From DASYLJ01 sp964404165 (GTDB lineage Bacteria > Desulfobacterota > Binatia > DP-6), in assembly GCA_964404165.1 (NCBI GenBank), contig CAYOIZ010000001.1, forward strand, positions 213,498 to 277,497: a stretch of 64,000 nt of DNA, given 5' to 3'. The translations under genes were made by a program, and so were the position numbers. Under the pieces are notes generated by a model, which was not told the DNA's origin, did no database searches, and saw nothing but the letters and a program-made list of their open reading frames with translations. This document shows, in pieces, positions 1 through 10,771 of this stretch. Each line of letters opens with the position of its first letter. Position 1 is the first letter of the stretch.

Positions 1-813
1 CTGCACTTCGCGGTCGCGGCGAGCTTCTTCACGCGCGTGCACCTGGTGGCGCCGGTCGGGAAGGACTTCCCGGCGTCGGCGCGCGACTACCTCGGGTCGC
101 GCGGCATCGACCTCTCGGGCCTCGAAGAGCGCCCGGGCACGACGTTCCGCTGGCACGGCCGCTACCACGAGGACGTCAACCTGCGCGACACGCTGCACCT
201 CGACCTGGGCGTGTTCGCCGACTTCCGGCCGAACGTCTCGGCCGCCATCCGCCAGGCGCCGTTCGTCTTCCTCGGCAACATCGATCCGCGCCTGCAGGCG
301 GCGGTGCTCGATCAGTTCGGCACGCCGTCGCTCGTCGGGCTCGACACGATGAACCACTGGATCGACGAGGCGCGCGCACCGCTCGAGGCGTTGCTGTCGC
401 GCATCGATCTCCTCGTCGTGAACGACGAGGAGGCGCGGCAGCTCTCGGGTCAGCGCAACGTCTCGCGCGCCGCGCGCCACATCCTCGGGCTCGGCGCGCG
501 CAGCGTCCTCATCAAGCGCGGGGAGTACGGCGCCATCCTGTTCTCGCCGGACTCGGTGTTCGCCGTGCCCGCGTATCCCCTCGAAGAGGTGTTCGATCCC
601 ACCGGTGCGGGCGACACCTTCGCCGGCGGCATGCTCGGCTATCTCGCCGAGGCGGGTGAGCGCTCCGAGCCGACGCTGCGCAAGGCGATCGTCTACGGCA
701 GCGTGCTCGCGTCGTTCGTGGTCGAGGATTTCGGGGGCCGCCGCCTGCGCACGCTCACCCGCGACGACGTCGAGCAGCGCTACAAGCAGTTCGTCGCATT
801 GACGGCGTTTTGA
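1..813 (+). CDS. PfkB-family carbohydrate kinase (5' end outside window)
   Basis: This is the C-terminal part (270 residues) of a ribokinase/PfkB-type sugar kinase, which phosphorylates a sugar or nucleoside with ATP in the cytoplasm. The reading frame is open from base 1, so the start lies upstream. The PfkB signature DPTGAGDTFAGG sits about 80 residues from the end and carries the catalytic Asp and the anion hole. The substrate cannot be read from sequence. The stop overlaps the TTG start of the glycosyltransferase by 3 nt, and nucleotide-sugar genes follow, so a role in preparing a sugar for surface glycans is plausible inference. Confidence 0.88.
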   Translation: MHFAVAASFFTRVHLVAPVGKDFPASARDYLGSRGIDLSGLEERPGTTFRWHGRYHEDVNLRDTLHLDLGVFADFRPNVSAAIRQAPFVFLGNIDPRLQAAVLDQFGTPSLVGLDTMNHWIDEARAPLEALLSRIDLLVVNDEEARQLSGQRNVSRAARHILGLGARSVLIKRGEYGAILFSPDSVFAVPAYPLEEVFDPTGAGDTFAGGMLGYLAEAGERSEPTLRKAIVYGSVLASFVVEDFGGRRLRTLTRDDVEQRYKQFVALTAF

Positions 814-1763
814 CGTCCACGATCCCCGCGCTGTCCGTCGTCCTGCCCGTCTTCGACGAGGTCGCGTGCCTCGAGCCGCTCCTGGTCGAGCTGGGCGGTG
901 TGCTCGACGGGCTCGGGATGCCGGCGGAGATCGTCGCCGTCGACGACGGCAGCCGCGACGGCAGCTACGAGCGGCTGGTGGCGCTGCGCGGCCGCGAGCC
1001 ACGGCTCCGCGTCGTGCGCCTTTCGCGCAACTACGGGCAGACCGCGGCGATGGCGGCGGGCATCCAGTACGCGCGCGCCGATCTCATCGTCACGATGGAC
1101 GCGGACATGCAGAACGATCCGCACGACATTCCGCGCCTGCTCGCGGCGCTGACCAGCGAGGTCGACGTCGTCAACGGCTGGCGGCGCGAACGACAGGACC
1201 CATGGCTGTCGCGTCGGGTCCCGTCGCAGATCGCCAACCGGGTCATCTCGTTCGTCACCGGCACCTCGTTGCACGACTACGGCTGCACGCTGCGCGTGAT
1301 GCGCGCGACCTACGCCCACGAGCTGCGGCTCTACGGCGAGCTGCACCGGTTCATCCCGGCGCTCGCCGCCGATCTCGGGGCGCGCGTGGTCGAGCTGCCG
1401 GTGTCGCATCGTCCGCGCACCATGGGGCGATCGAAGTACGGCCTGTCGCGCACGATCCGCGTCCTGCTCGACCTGCTCACCGTCAAATTTCTGTCGGGGT
1501 TCGCGACCCGACCGATCCAGCTGTTCGGGCCCATGGGCCTCGGTCTGGCCCTGCCGGGCCTGCTGCTGATGGCGTGGCTGGGCTTCGAGCGGATCATCCT
1601 CGGACGGCCGCTGGCCGGGCGTCCGCTGGTCCTTCTGGCCATCGTTCTGGCCGTGCTCGGGGTGCAACTGGTGTCGATTGGACTGCTCGGCGAGATGGTG
1701 GTGCGCACGTACCACGAGTCGCAAGGCAAGCGGATCTATCGCGTGCGCGACGTGCACGACTGA
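810..1763 (+). CDS. Family 2 glycosyltransferase, DPM1/GtrB/ArnC type, membrane bound
   Basis: A 317-residue GT2 enzyme expected to move a sugar from a nucleotide donor to polyprenyl phosphate at the inner membrane. The N-terminal GT-A domain shows PVFDE, VDDGSRDGS and the metal-binding stretch TMDADMQNDP (about residues 93-102). Two hydrophobic membrane segments lie at about 235-258 and 270-295, as in dolichyl-phosphate-mannose-synthase-like proteins. Translation starts at TTG overlapping the kinase stop (TTGA), so the two are coupled. Lipid acceptor and sugar are unknown; the downstream UDP-glucuronate/xylose genes may supply a donor (inference). Confidence 0.9.
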   Translation: MTSTIPALSVVLPVFDEVACLEPLLVELGGVLDGLGMPAEIVAVDDGSRDGSYERLVALRGREPRLRVVRLSRNYGQTAAMAAGIQYARADLIVTMDADMQNDPHDIPRLLAALTSEVDVVNGWRRERQDPWLSRRVPSQIANRVISFVTGTSLHDYGCTLRVMRATYAHELRLYGELHRFIPALAADLGARVVELPVSHRPRTMGRSKYGLSRTIRVLLDLLTVKFLSGFATRPIQLFGPMGLGLALPGLLLMAWLGFERIILGRPLAGRPLVLLAIVLAVLGVQLVSIGLLGEMVVRTYHESQGKRIYRVRDVHD

Positions 1764-1779
1764 CGCGGGTCCGCTCGAA

Positions 1780-1808
1780 TTGACATCCCGGAGGTCGGCC
1801 GCTAATCC
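1780..1808 (+). promoter_or_regulatory. Putative sigma70-type promoter of ugd, close to the start codon
   Basis: TTGACA at 1780-1785 and TAATCC at 1803-1808 are separated by 17 bp. The ATG of ugd begins only 9 nt after the -10 box and no Shine-Dalgarno sequence fits in the gap, so the transcript would be leaderless or nearly so. Confidence 0.5.
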
Positions 1809-1817
1809 TCGACGGAT

Positions 1818-3137
1818 ATGAAACTCTGCGTGGTGGGGACTGGCTACGTGGGGCTCGTCGCCGGAACCTGCTTCGCGGAGAGCGGCAACGACGTCATCTG
1901 CGTCGACAACGTGGCCGCCAAGGTGGAAGCCTTGCGCCGGGGCGAGGTACCCATCTACGAGCCCGGGCTCGAAGAACTGATCCGTCGCAACGTCACCGAG
2001 GGACGGCTCACGTTCAGCACGGATCTCACCGATGCCGTGCGCCGCAGCCTCGTCTGCTTCGTCGCGGTGGGCACGCCCGAGAAGGAGGACGGCTCCGCCG
2101 ACCTCGGCGCGGTGCTCGCGGTGTCGCGCGGCATCGCCACGGCGATGGACGGCTATCGCGTCGTCGTCACGAAGAGCACCGTCCCCGTCGGCACGCACCA
2201 GAAGATCCGACGCGAGATGGAGCCGATCGCCAAGCACGCCTTCGACGTGGTCTCCAACCCGGAGTTCATGAAGGAGGGGGCGGCGATCGAGGACTTCATG
2301 AAGCCCGATCGCGTCGTCATCGGGGCGGCCTCGCCCGAGGCGTTCCGCACCATGCGCGACCTGTACGATCCCTTCGTGCGCACCGGCGCGCCCATCCTCG
2401 AGATGGACAACGCCAGCGCCGAGATGACGAAGTACGCGGCGAATGCGCTGCTCGCGACGCGCATCTCGTTCATGAACGAGGTCGCGAACCTCTGCGAGCG
2501 CGTCGGCGCCGACGTCGACTTCGTGCGCCGCGGCGTCGGTCACGATCGCCGCATCGGCCACCACTTCCTGTTCCCGGGCGTCGGCTACGGCGGCTCCTGC
2601 TTCCCGAAGGACGTGCAGGCGGCCATCCACACCGCGCAGGAGTACGGCCTGTCCTTCCCGCTGCTCACCGCGGTGGAAGAGGTGAACGACGCGCAGAAGC
2701 GCGTGCTCGTCCAGAAGGTGGTCGCCGAGTTCGGCGACAAGCTCGAGGGCAAGCGCTTCGCGATCTGGGGCCTCGCCTTCAAGCCGAAGACCGACGACAT
2801 GCGCGAGGCGCCGTCGATCGAGGTCATCGAGGGCCTGCTCGCTCGCGGCGCGCAGGTCGCGGTGCACGACCCCGAGGCGCTCACGCAGGCGAAGCTCGTC
2901 TTCGGCGATCGCGTCACGTACCACCGCGTCAACTACGACGCGCTCGAAGGCGCCGATGCGCTCATCATCGTCACCGAGTGGAACGAGTTCCGCCGGCCCG
3001 ACTTCGCGCGCATGAAGCAGCTGCTCCGCTCGCCGATGATCCTCGACGGCCGGAATCTCTACGAGCCCGACGTCATGCGGCAACACGGGTTCACCTATCT
3101 GCCCATCGGCCGAGCGCCGGTGCGGCCGGAACGCTAG
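1818..3137 (+). CDS. ugd: UDP-glucose 6-dehydrogenase
   Basis: This 439-residue enzyme oxidises UDP-glucose to UDP-glucuronate with two NAD+. The N-terminal Rossmann motif is GTGYVGLVAGTCFAESG. The catalytic cysteine lies in GVGYGGSCFPKD (about residues 253-264), and the C-terminal UDP-binding domain contains WGLAFKPKTDDMREAPS. Length is normal for the bacterial family. It is followed after 8 nt by a UDP-glucuronate decarboxylase, which uses its product, so the pair makes UDP-xylose. No Shine-Dalgarno is visible; a promoter sits directly upstream. Confidence 0.96.
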   Translation: MKLCVVGTGYVGLVAGTCFAESGNDVICVDNVAAKVEALRRGEVPIYEPGLEELIRRNVTEGRLTFSTDLTDAVRRSLVCFVAVGTPEKEDGSADLGAVLAVSRGIATAMDGYRVVVTKSTVPVGTHQKIRREMEPIAKHAFDVVSNPEFMKEGAAIEDFMKPDRVVIGAASPEAFRTMRDLYDPFVRTGAPILEMDNASAEMTKYAANALLATRISFMNEVANLCERVGADVDFVRRGVGHDRRIGHHFLFPGVGYGGSCFPKDVQAAIHTAQEYGLSFPLLTAVEEVNDAQKRVLVQKVVAEFGDKLEGKRFAIWGLAFKPKTDDMREAPSIEVIEGLLARGAQVAVHDPEALTQAKLVFGDRVTYHRVNYDALEGADALIIVTEWNEFRRPDFARMKQLLRSPMILDGRNLYEPDVMRQHGFTYLPIGRAPVRPER

Positions 3138-3145
3138 GAGGCCGC

Positions 3146-4078
3146 ATGGCGCGGGTCCTGATCACGGGTGGCGCAGGCTTCATCGGCTCGCATCTCTGCG
3201 AGCGGTTCCTGTCCGAGGGGAACGAAGTCATCTGCATGGACAACTTCCTCACGGGGTCGCCCGACAACATCGCGCATCTCTTCAGCGACCGGCGCTTCAC
3301 TTTCATCCAGCAGGACGTCACGAACTACATCTTCGTGAAGGGTCCCCTCGACTACATCCTGCACTTCGCGTCGCCCGCGAGCCCCGTCGACTACCTCGAG
3401 CTGCCGATCCAGACGCTCAAGGTGGGCTCGCTCGGCACGCACAAAGCGCTCGGTCTCGCCAAGGAGAAGGGCGCCCGGCTCCTGCTGGCGTCCACCTCGG
3501 AGACCTACGGCGACCCGCAGGTGCACCCGCAGAACGAGGACTACTGGGGCAACGTGAACCCCATCGGCCCGCGCGGCGTGTACGACGAGGCGAAGCGCTT
3601 CGCCGAGGCCATGACCATGGCCTACCAGCGCCACCATGGCGTCGAGACGCGCATCGTGCGTATCTTCAACACCCACGGCCCGCGCATGCGCCTGAACGAC
3701 GGCCGCGTGGTGCCGAACTTCATCGCGCAGGCGCTCCGCGGCCAGCCGATGACGGTGTACGGCGACGGCTCGCAGACGCGCAGCTTCTGCTTCGTCTCCG
3801 ACCTGGTCGAGGGCATCACCCGCCTGCTGCGCAGCGACTACGGTCTGCCGGTCAACTGCGGCAATCCGCTCGAGGTGACGATCCTCGAGTTCGCGAAGCG
3901 CATCAAGGCGCTCACCAACAGCAAGAGCGAGATCGTCTTCCGCGACCTGCCGGAGGACGACCCCAAGGTGCGGCAGCCCGACATCACGCGCGCCCGCAAG
4001 CTGCTCGGCTGGGAGCCGGTGGTCGGCCTCGAAGAAGGCCTGAAGCACACCATCGACTACTTCCGGGACAAGGTATGA
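3146..4078 (+). CDS. uxs: UDP-glucuronate decarboxylase (UDP-xylose synthase)
   Basis: A 310-residue extended short-chain dehydrogenase. The NAD motif is TGGAGFIGSHL, and the catalytic YxxxK appears as YDEAK (about residues 143-147). The UXS-specific stretches HFASPASPVDYL, YWGNVNPIGPR and RIFNTHGPRM are all present. It converts UDP-glucuronate to UDP-xylose with CO2 release. The ATG at 3146 has an AGGAG ribosome site 5 nt upstream that overlaps the ugd stop; longer upstream extensions in this frame lie inside ugd and are not real. The end overlaps the next gene by ATGA. Sugar nucleotides from this gene likely feed the glycosyltransferase upstream. Confidence 0.95.
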   Translation: MARVLITGGAGFIGSHLCERFLSEGNEVICMDNFLTGSPDNIAHLFSDRRFTFIQQDVTNYIFVKGPLDYILHFASPASPVDYLELPIQTLKVGSLGTHKALGLAKEKGARLLLASTSETYGDPQVHPQNEDYWGNVNPIGPRGVYDEAKRFAEAMTMAYQRHHGVETRIVRIFNTHGPRMRLNDGRVVPNFIAQALRGQPMTVYGDGSQTRSFCFVSDLVEGITRLLRSDYGLPVNCGNPLEVTILEFAKRIKALTNSKSEIVFRDLPEDDPKVRQPDITRARKLLGWEPVVGLEEGLKHTIDYFRDKV

Positions 4079-5007
4079 AGGTCCTCGTCACCGGCGGCGC
4101 GGGCTTCATCGGCTCGCACGTCGTCGACGCGTACGTGGGCGCGGGGCACGACGTCATCATCGTCGACAACATGTCCGGCGGGAAGCGCGAGAACCTGAAC
4201 CCGAAGGCGCGCTTCCACCAGCTCGACATCCTCGACCCCGAGACGCTGACGCTGATCCAGGACGAGAAGCCCGACGTCCTGAACCATCACGCGGCGCAGA
4301 TGGACGTCCGCAAGTCGGTCGCCGATCCGGCGTTCGACGCGCGCGTCAACATTCTCGGCACCATCGGGCTGCTCGACGCCGCCCGCAAGGCCGGCGTCAA
4401 GAAGGTGCTGTTCGTCTCGTCGGGCGGCGCCGCCTACGGCGAACAGGAGCAGTTCCCCGCGCCCGAGACGCATCCGACGTGGCCGGTGAGCCCGTACGGC
4501 GTCTCCAAGCGGTCGGGCGAACTCTACTGCCATTTCTTCTTCGCCGAGTACAAGCTGCCGTTCGTCGCGTTCCGCTACGCCAACGTCTACGGCCCGCGCC
4601 AGGACCCGCACGGTGAGGCCGGCGTGGTCGCCATCTTCAGCGGCAAGATGCTGCGCGGCGAGCCCGTCACCGTGAACGGCGACGGCAAGCAGACGCGCGA
4701 CTACGTCTTCGTCGGCGACGTCGCGCGCATGAGCCTGCTGGCGCTGGAAAAGGATGCCACCGGTCCGGTGAACGTCGGTACCGGCATCGAGACCGACGTG
4801 AACCAGCTCGCGGCGCACCTGCTCGAGGCCGCCGGGAGCAAGTCCGAGGTCACGCACGGGCCCACCAAGGGCGGCGAGCAGCGTCGCAGCGTCGTCGACA
4901 TCCGCCGGGCCTCCGAGGTGTACGGCTGGCGCCCGGAGGTGTCGCTGCGCGAGGGCCTCGGGCGCACGGTCGAGTTCTTCCGCGCCAAGGCCGCCGCGGG
5001 CCGCTGA
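4075..5007 (+). CDS. NAD-dependent sugar epimerase/dehydratase, GalE-like
   Basis: A 310-residue extended SDR with TGGAGFIGSHV at the N terminus, the substrate-side stretch HHAAQMDVRKSV, and catalytic SPYGVSKRSGE (YxxxK). It is most like bacterial UDP-glucose/UDP-N-acetylglucosamine 4-epimerases. The exact substrate cannot be settled by eye. It overlaps the UXS gene by 4 nt (ATGA) and is the last gene of the nucleotide-sugar operon; a 74 bp gap separates it from lepA. Confidence 0.88.
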   Translation: MKVLVTGGAGFIGSHVVDAYVGAGHDVIIVDNMSGGKRENLNPKARFHQLDILDPETLTLIQDEKPDVLNHHAAQMDVRKSVADPAFDARVNILGTIGLLDAARKAGVKKVLFVSSGGAAYGEQEQFPAPETHPTWPVSPYGVSKRSGELYCHFFFAEYKLPFVAFRYANVYGPRQDPHGEAGVVAIFSGKMLRGEPVTVNGDGKQTRDYVFVGDVARMSLLALEKDATGPVNVGTGIETDVNQLAAHLLEAAGSKSEVTHGPTKGGEQRRSVVDIRRASEVYGWRPEVSLREGLGRTVEFFRAKAAAGR

Positions 5008-5021
5008 TCCGGCGGGCCAGC

Positions 5022-5051
5022 TTGCGGAGCCCCGTCGGCGCACCGTAGAGT
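5022..5051 (+). promoter_or_regulatory. Possible lepA promoter
   Basis: TTGCGG (5022-5027) and TAGAGT (5046-5051) are spaced by 18 bp in the gap after the epimerase gene. The predicted RNA would start near 5058 and include the AGGGG ribosome site at 5070-5074. Confidence 0.35.
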
Positions 5052-5081
5052 CGCCGACAGTCTCACGTCAGGGGCCCCACG

Positions 5082-6881
<1,800 letters not shown>

Positions 6882-6908
6882 CCAGACCCTCGTCTATGCT
6901 CCGCCGCC

Positions 6909-7586
6909 ATGGCTGAAACCGAGGCGCAGCGCCAGAAGGTGCCCGCGGCGATGGCGCCCGCCGTCGCCAAGCGCAAATCGACGGTCCGGGAGTACGCGGA
7001 GGCGCTCGGCGTCGCCCTGCTGCTGGCCCTCGTCATCCGCACCTTCGTCGTGCAGGCGTTCAAGATCCCGTCCGGCTCGATGCTGCCGACGCTCGAGATC
7101 GGCGACCACATCCTGGTCAACAAGTTCATCTACGGGCCGCGCCTCGAGATCCCGCTCACGCAGATGTCGCTCGGCCAGCTGCCGGGCATCCGCAAGCCGA
7201 AGCAGGGCGACGTCGTCGTCTTCATCTGGCCGAAGGACCGCACGAAGGACTTCATCAAGCGGGTGATCGCGGTCGAGGGGCAGACCGTCGAGGTGCGGAA
7301 CCGCGAGGTCTTCATCGACGGCAAGCCCTGGGACGATCCGCACGCGGTGTTTAACGAGCGTCGCGCCAACGTGGCGCCGTCGACGGGCGACAACTTCGGC
7401 CCCTTCGAGGTGCCGGCGGGCCATGTCTTCGTCATGGGCGACAACCGCGACCAGAGCTACGACTCGCGCTTCTGGGGACCGGTGCCGATCGAGGACATCA
7501 AGGGCCAGGCGCTCGTCATCTACTGGTCGTGGGACGGGCCCGACCGGTGGGTGCGCTGGGACCGGCTCGGGCGGCTGGTGAACTGA
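6909..7586 (+). CDS. lepB: Signal peptidase I
   Basis: A 225-residue membrane serine protease that removes signal peptides from exported proteins. A single membrane segment (about residues 30-48, ALGVALLLALVIRTFVV) precedes the catalytic Ser in IPSGSMLPTL. The catalytic Lys lies in DFIKRVIAVEG, and the C-terminal box is MGDNRDQSYDSRFWG. The lepA-lepB order is common in Gram-negative bacteria. A TATGCT -10-like box (6895-6900) lies 8 nt before the ATG and there is no ribosome site, consistent with the leaderless pattern described elsewhere in this window. Confidence 0.95.
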   Translation: MAETEAQRQKVPAAMAPAVAKRKSTVREYAEALGVALLLALVIRTFVVQAFKIPSGSMLPTLEIGDHILVNKFIYGPRLEIPLTQMSLGQLPGIRKPKQGDVVVFIWPKDRTKDFIKRVIAVEGQTVEVRNREVFIDGKPWDDPHAVFNERRANVAPSTGDNFGPFEVPAGHVFVMGDNRDQSYDSRFWGPVPIEDIKGQALVIYWSWDGPDRWVRWDRLGRLVN

Positions 7587-7606
7587 GTCTCGGGCGGCCG
7601 ACCGAC

Positions 7607-8443
7607 ATGAGTGGTGGACACGATCGGGTTCGTGACGAGTGGCAGGGCGTGGCCTCGGGGTGGCGGCGGTGGGAGCCGTTGTTCCAGTCGTTCGCGTGGC
7701 CGCTCGCGCTGCGCATGGCGACGGCGGCGGAGATCGGGGCGGGGCAGCGGGTGCTCGACGTCGGGTGCGGCATCGGCGATCCGACCCTGCAGGTGGCCGT
7801 CCTCACCGGACCGCACGGCCGCGTGCTCGGGATCGACCTCGCGGAGGGCATGATCGACATCGCGCGCGAACGCGCGGCGGCGCTCGGGCTGGCGCACGTC
7901 GAGTTCCGCGTCGCCGACGTCGCCACCATCCCGCTCGTCGAGGAGAGCTTCGACGCCGTCATCGGTCGCTGGAGCCTGATCTACGTCGACGACGTGCCCG
8001 GTGTGCTGGCACGGCTGCGGACGGCGCTCGTCCCGGGCGGACGCATCGCGGTGTCGGCCTGGGCGCCGCCCGAGGCCAACCCCTGGTTCACGGTGCCGCT
8101 GGAGGCGCTCGGTCGCATCCGACCGCTGCCGCCCGCCGATCCGGACGTTCCCGGTGTGTTCCATCTGTCGGCCGACGGTGCGCTCGCACGCGCCCTCGTG
8201 CAGGCCGGGTTCCAGAGCGTCGACCAGGAGCGCGTCGTCCTCTCGCAGCTGGCGCACGACGCCGGCGAGTTCTGGGGCATGATGACCGACATGGCGGGAC
8301 CGCTGGCGCCGCTGGTCGCCGGGCTGTCGGCCGAGGAGCGCGCCCGCGCGGCGGCGGACGTCGCCGCCGGCCTGGAGCGTTTCCGCTCGGGTGACGTGCT
8401 GCGCGTCCCGGCACAGGCGCAGCTGGCCTGGGGACGGGTGTAG
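7607..8443 (+). CDS. Class I SAM-dependent methyltransferase, UbiE-like fold
   Basis: A 278-residue protein with SAM motif I VLDVGCGIGDPTLQVA (about residues 46-61), the acidic loop GIDLAEGMID and post-motif LRTALVPGGRIAVSAW. It resembles small-molecule methyltransferases of the Methyltransf_11/UbiE group; the substrate is unknown. The ATG at 7607 is chosen because the upstream in-frame extension reaches back into lepB. Its stop (TAG) abuts the stop of the convergent glycosidase gene with no spacer. Confidence 0.82.
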   Translation: MSGGHDRVRDEWQGVASGWRRWEPLFQSFAWPLALRMATAAEIGAGQRVLDVGCGIGDPTLQVAVLTGPHGRVLGIDLAEGMIDIARERAAALGLAHVEFRVADVATIPLVEESFDAVIGRWSLIYVDDVPGVLARLRTALVPGGRIAVSAWAPPEANPWFTVPLEALGRIRPLPPADPDVPGVFHLSADGALARALVQAGFQSVDQERVVLSQLAHDAGEFWGMMTDMAGPLAPLVAGLSAEERARAAADVAAGLERFRSGDVLRVPAQAQLAWGRV

Positions 8444-10732
8444 CTACTCGATCGTGTGCGCGCCCGGTCCGAGCTCGCGGACCTGACCACGCCAGGTGAG
8501 CTCGGCGTCGATGCCGTCGGGGAGCGTGACCGTCGCGGTGGTTTCCGTGCAGCGGACGGCGATGGGCCCACGCGGTGTCGGGACGACGCCTTCGGCCCAC
8601 GCCAGGTCGCCGAGCTGCGGCGCGATCGCCGTGCGCGCGTAGCCGGGGACGAGCGGCTCGACGCCGAGGACGTGCGTCGCGAGCGAGCCGGCCACCGCAC
8701 CCGACCAGCCGTGGCACAGGCTCACGCCGTAGCGACGGCCGTACAGCTCGAGCTCGGTGTCGCGCGACTCCTCCGGATCGAAGCTCTCCCAGAAGGTGGT
8801 GGCACCGCGGTCGAGCATGCCGCCCCAGTAGCGACGGATCAGGTCGAGGGCCGCCTGCGTGCGCCCGCCACGGAAGAGCGCCTCGACGTTCAGCCCCTGC
8901 CCATAGCCGGTGGTCGTCGGGCCGAGACGACCTGCGGGTGACGACAGGGCGTCGAGCAGCGTCGCCCGCTGTGGCGCGGTGCCGATGGCGGTGAGGATCG
9001 CCCACGCGACGGTCATCCGGCTGACGTGACGGCTCATCTCGCCGCCGCGCACCCAGTCGACGACGAGGCCGCGCGGCGTCTCCTCGAAGCAGCGCTCGCT
9101 GACGTGCTCCTGCAGCAGCGTCGCCTGCTCGCTCCACGGCGCGACGTCGGCCGCGGCGCCGACGGCGGAGGCGATGCGCGCGCCGGCCTGCAGCGCCGCC
9201 GACGTCAGCAGCGACAGCGCCGTCACGTAGCCTTCCTTCTCGACGGGGCAGCCGAAGGGCTCGCGGCGATCCCAGTCGAGGAACAGCCACCAGTCGGTCT
9301 CCTCCTCGGGGCCGACCAGGCCGTTCGGTCCCGTGCGCTCGCCGAGGAATCCGAGCGCACGCCGCACCACGGGAAACAGGAGCGCTGCGGTCTCGAGGTC
9401 GCCGGAGAGGGCCAGGTAGCGGTCGACCGCGAGCACGAACTGCGGCACGTAGTCGGCGACGACGAGATCGTTCGGATGCGGCCCCACGCCGGGCAGGGCG
9501 CCGTTGCGGAGCTGCGTCCCGGCGGCGAGGAGCAGCGACCGGCGGAGCGGCGCGAGATCGCCCATCGTCTTGCCGAACACGGGGGCCACGGCGGCGAGGT
9601 CGCCGAGCCAGAGCAGGCGGTCGCGCTTCGGACCGTCCTCGACGTAGTCGTGCGTGCACCGCAGCACGGTGCGACGGGCGGTGTCGTAGACGCGGTCGAG
9701 CAGCGGGTCGGCGCAGCGGAACTCGCCGGCGAGCGCGACGTCGGCCTCGAAGGCGTCGAGCGTCACGAGCACGTCGGCCGGCTCCGGCGAGTCGTTGCGG
9801 ACGAGCACCCAGCGCAGCGCCGTCCGCCGACCGTCGCGCCACGTGCCGGCGGTGGCGAGCTCCACCGCGCGCAGCGGGTTCTCGGTGCGCTCGTCGAGGT
9901 CGCGTGCCTCGGCCTCCGACTCGCCGGGCGACACCGTGAGCTTCACGGGCGCCGGGCTCTGGACGGCGAGGTGGCCCACCAGCTCCTCCCCGAAGTCGAC
10001 GACGAGCGCGCCGCGGGGGGCGATGGGCTGGCGCTGCACCGGCTCGCACCGGCGATGGCGCACGCGTGGCATCGGGCGATCGGCCTCGCGCTCGATGCGT
10101 CCGCCGCGCCGCGGGAGGCGGAGCAGCGGCGACGCGGTGAGCGGGTGCACGAAGGACGCCTCGGCGAGCTCCCACTTCGCGTCCGGCGTCCGCTTGATCA
10201 GCATCTCCCACGCCGACGACGCGAGCGACGGCCGCGTCGGCATGATCCGTTGCAGCGTGGCGCGCCGACCGGTGGCGAGGCGAGCGAGGGGCTGGCCCGG
10301 CACCTCGACGTCGACCTGGCAGAAGACGCCCACCTGCACCGGGAGCGGCATGCCGACGACGGTCGGCGTGTCGCGATAGGCGGCCTCGAGCACGAGGTCG
10401 TTCATGCCGCCGCGGAGCTCGCTGGCGAGGTCGATCTCGAACGCCTCGCCGCGGACCAGGAGGCGCTGCGGAATGTCGAGCGCGACGCCGTTGACGGTCA
10501 GCAGGCAGAGCGGTGGCTGCGACGCGGCGGACAGGAAGTTGAGCGGATGGCTGCTCCACAGGCCGGCCGCGCAGAGCCAGGCGCGGGCGGCGTGGGGCGG
10601 GCCGTCGAGCGTGAACCGGGTGCGGGCGAGGATGGCGTGACAGCCGAGCTCGCTGAGCGCCCAGCAGGCGTCCCAGTGGTCGGCCAGGCGGGCGTCCGGC
10701 TCCGGGGGCTCCCAGGCGCGAGGGGCGTCCAT
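8444..10732 (-). CDS. Alpha-L-rhamnosidase-like glycosidase (GH78-type six-hairpin enzyme)
   Basis: A protein of about 762 residues. The N-terminal half has beta-sandwich-like segments and the C-terminal half a helical-barrel catalytic region with EDGPKRDRLLWLGD, matching the general-acid motif region of GH78 rhamnosidases. ATTFWESFD and the closing beta domain follow. No signal peptide is seen, so it is probably cytoplasmic. The sugar is not certain. An ATG at 10741 would add three residues. I prefer 10732 because a TTGGGG/18 bp/TACGAT promoter-like element (complement of 10740-10769) ends 7 nt before it. The gene lies alone, convergent with the methyltransferase. Confidence 0.72.
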   Translation of the reverse strand: MDAPRAWEPPEPDARLADHWDACWALSELGCHAILARTRFTLDGPPHAARAWLCAAGLWSSHPLNFLSAASQPPLCLLTVNGVALDIPQRLLVRGEAFEIDLASELRGGMNDLVLEAAYRDTPTVVGMPLPVQVGVFCQVDVEVPGQPLARLATGRRATLQRIMPTRPSLASSAWEMLIKRTPDAKWELAEASFVHPLTASPLLRLPRRGGRIEREADRPMPRVRHRRCEPVQRQPIAPRGALVVDFGEELVGHLAVQSPAPVKLTVSPGESEAEARDLDERTENPLRAVELATAGTWRDGRRTALRWVLVRNDSPEPADVLVTLDAFEADVALAGEFRCADPLLDRVYDTARRTVLRCTHDYVEDGPKRDRLLWLGDLAAVAPVFGKTMGDLAPLRRSLLLAAGTQLRNGALPGVGPHPNDLVVADYVPQFVLAVDRYLALSGDLETAALLFPVVRRALGFLGERTGPNGLVGPEEETDWWLFLDWDRREPFGCPVEKEGYVTALSLLTSAALQAGARIASAVGAAADVAPWSEQATLLQEHVSERCFEETPRGLVVDWVRGGEMSRHVSRMTVAWAILTAIGTAPQRATLLDALSSPAGRLGPTTTGYGQGLNVEALFRGGRTQAALDLIRRYWGGMLDRGATTFWESFDPEESRDTELELYGRRYGVSLCHGWSGAVAGSLATHVLGVEPLVPGYARTAIAPQLGDLAWAEGVVPTPRGPIAVRCTETTATVTLPDGIDAELTWRGQVRELGPGAHTIE

Positions 10733-10771
10733 CGGGATCATCGTAGCTGGCCGGGGCGTGGGTCCCCAACG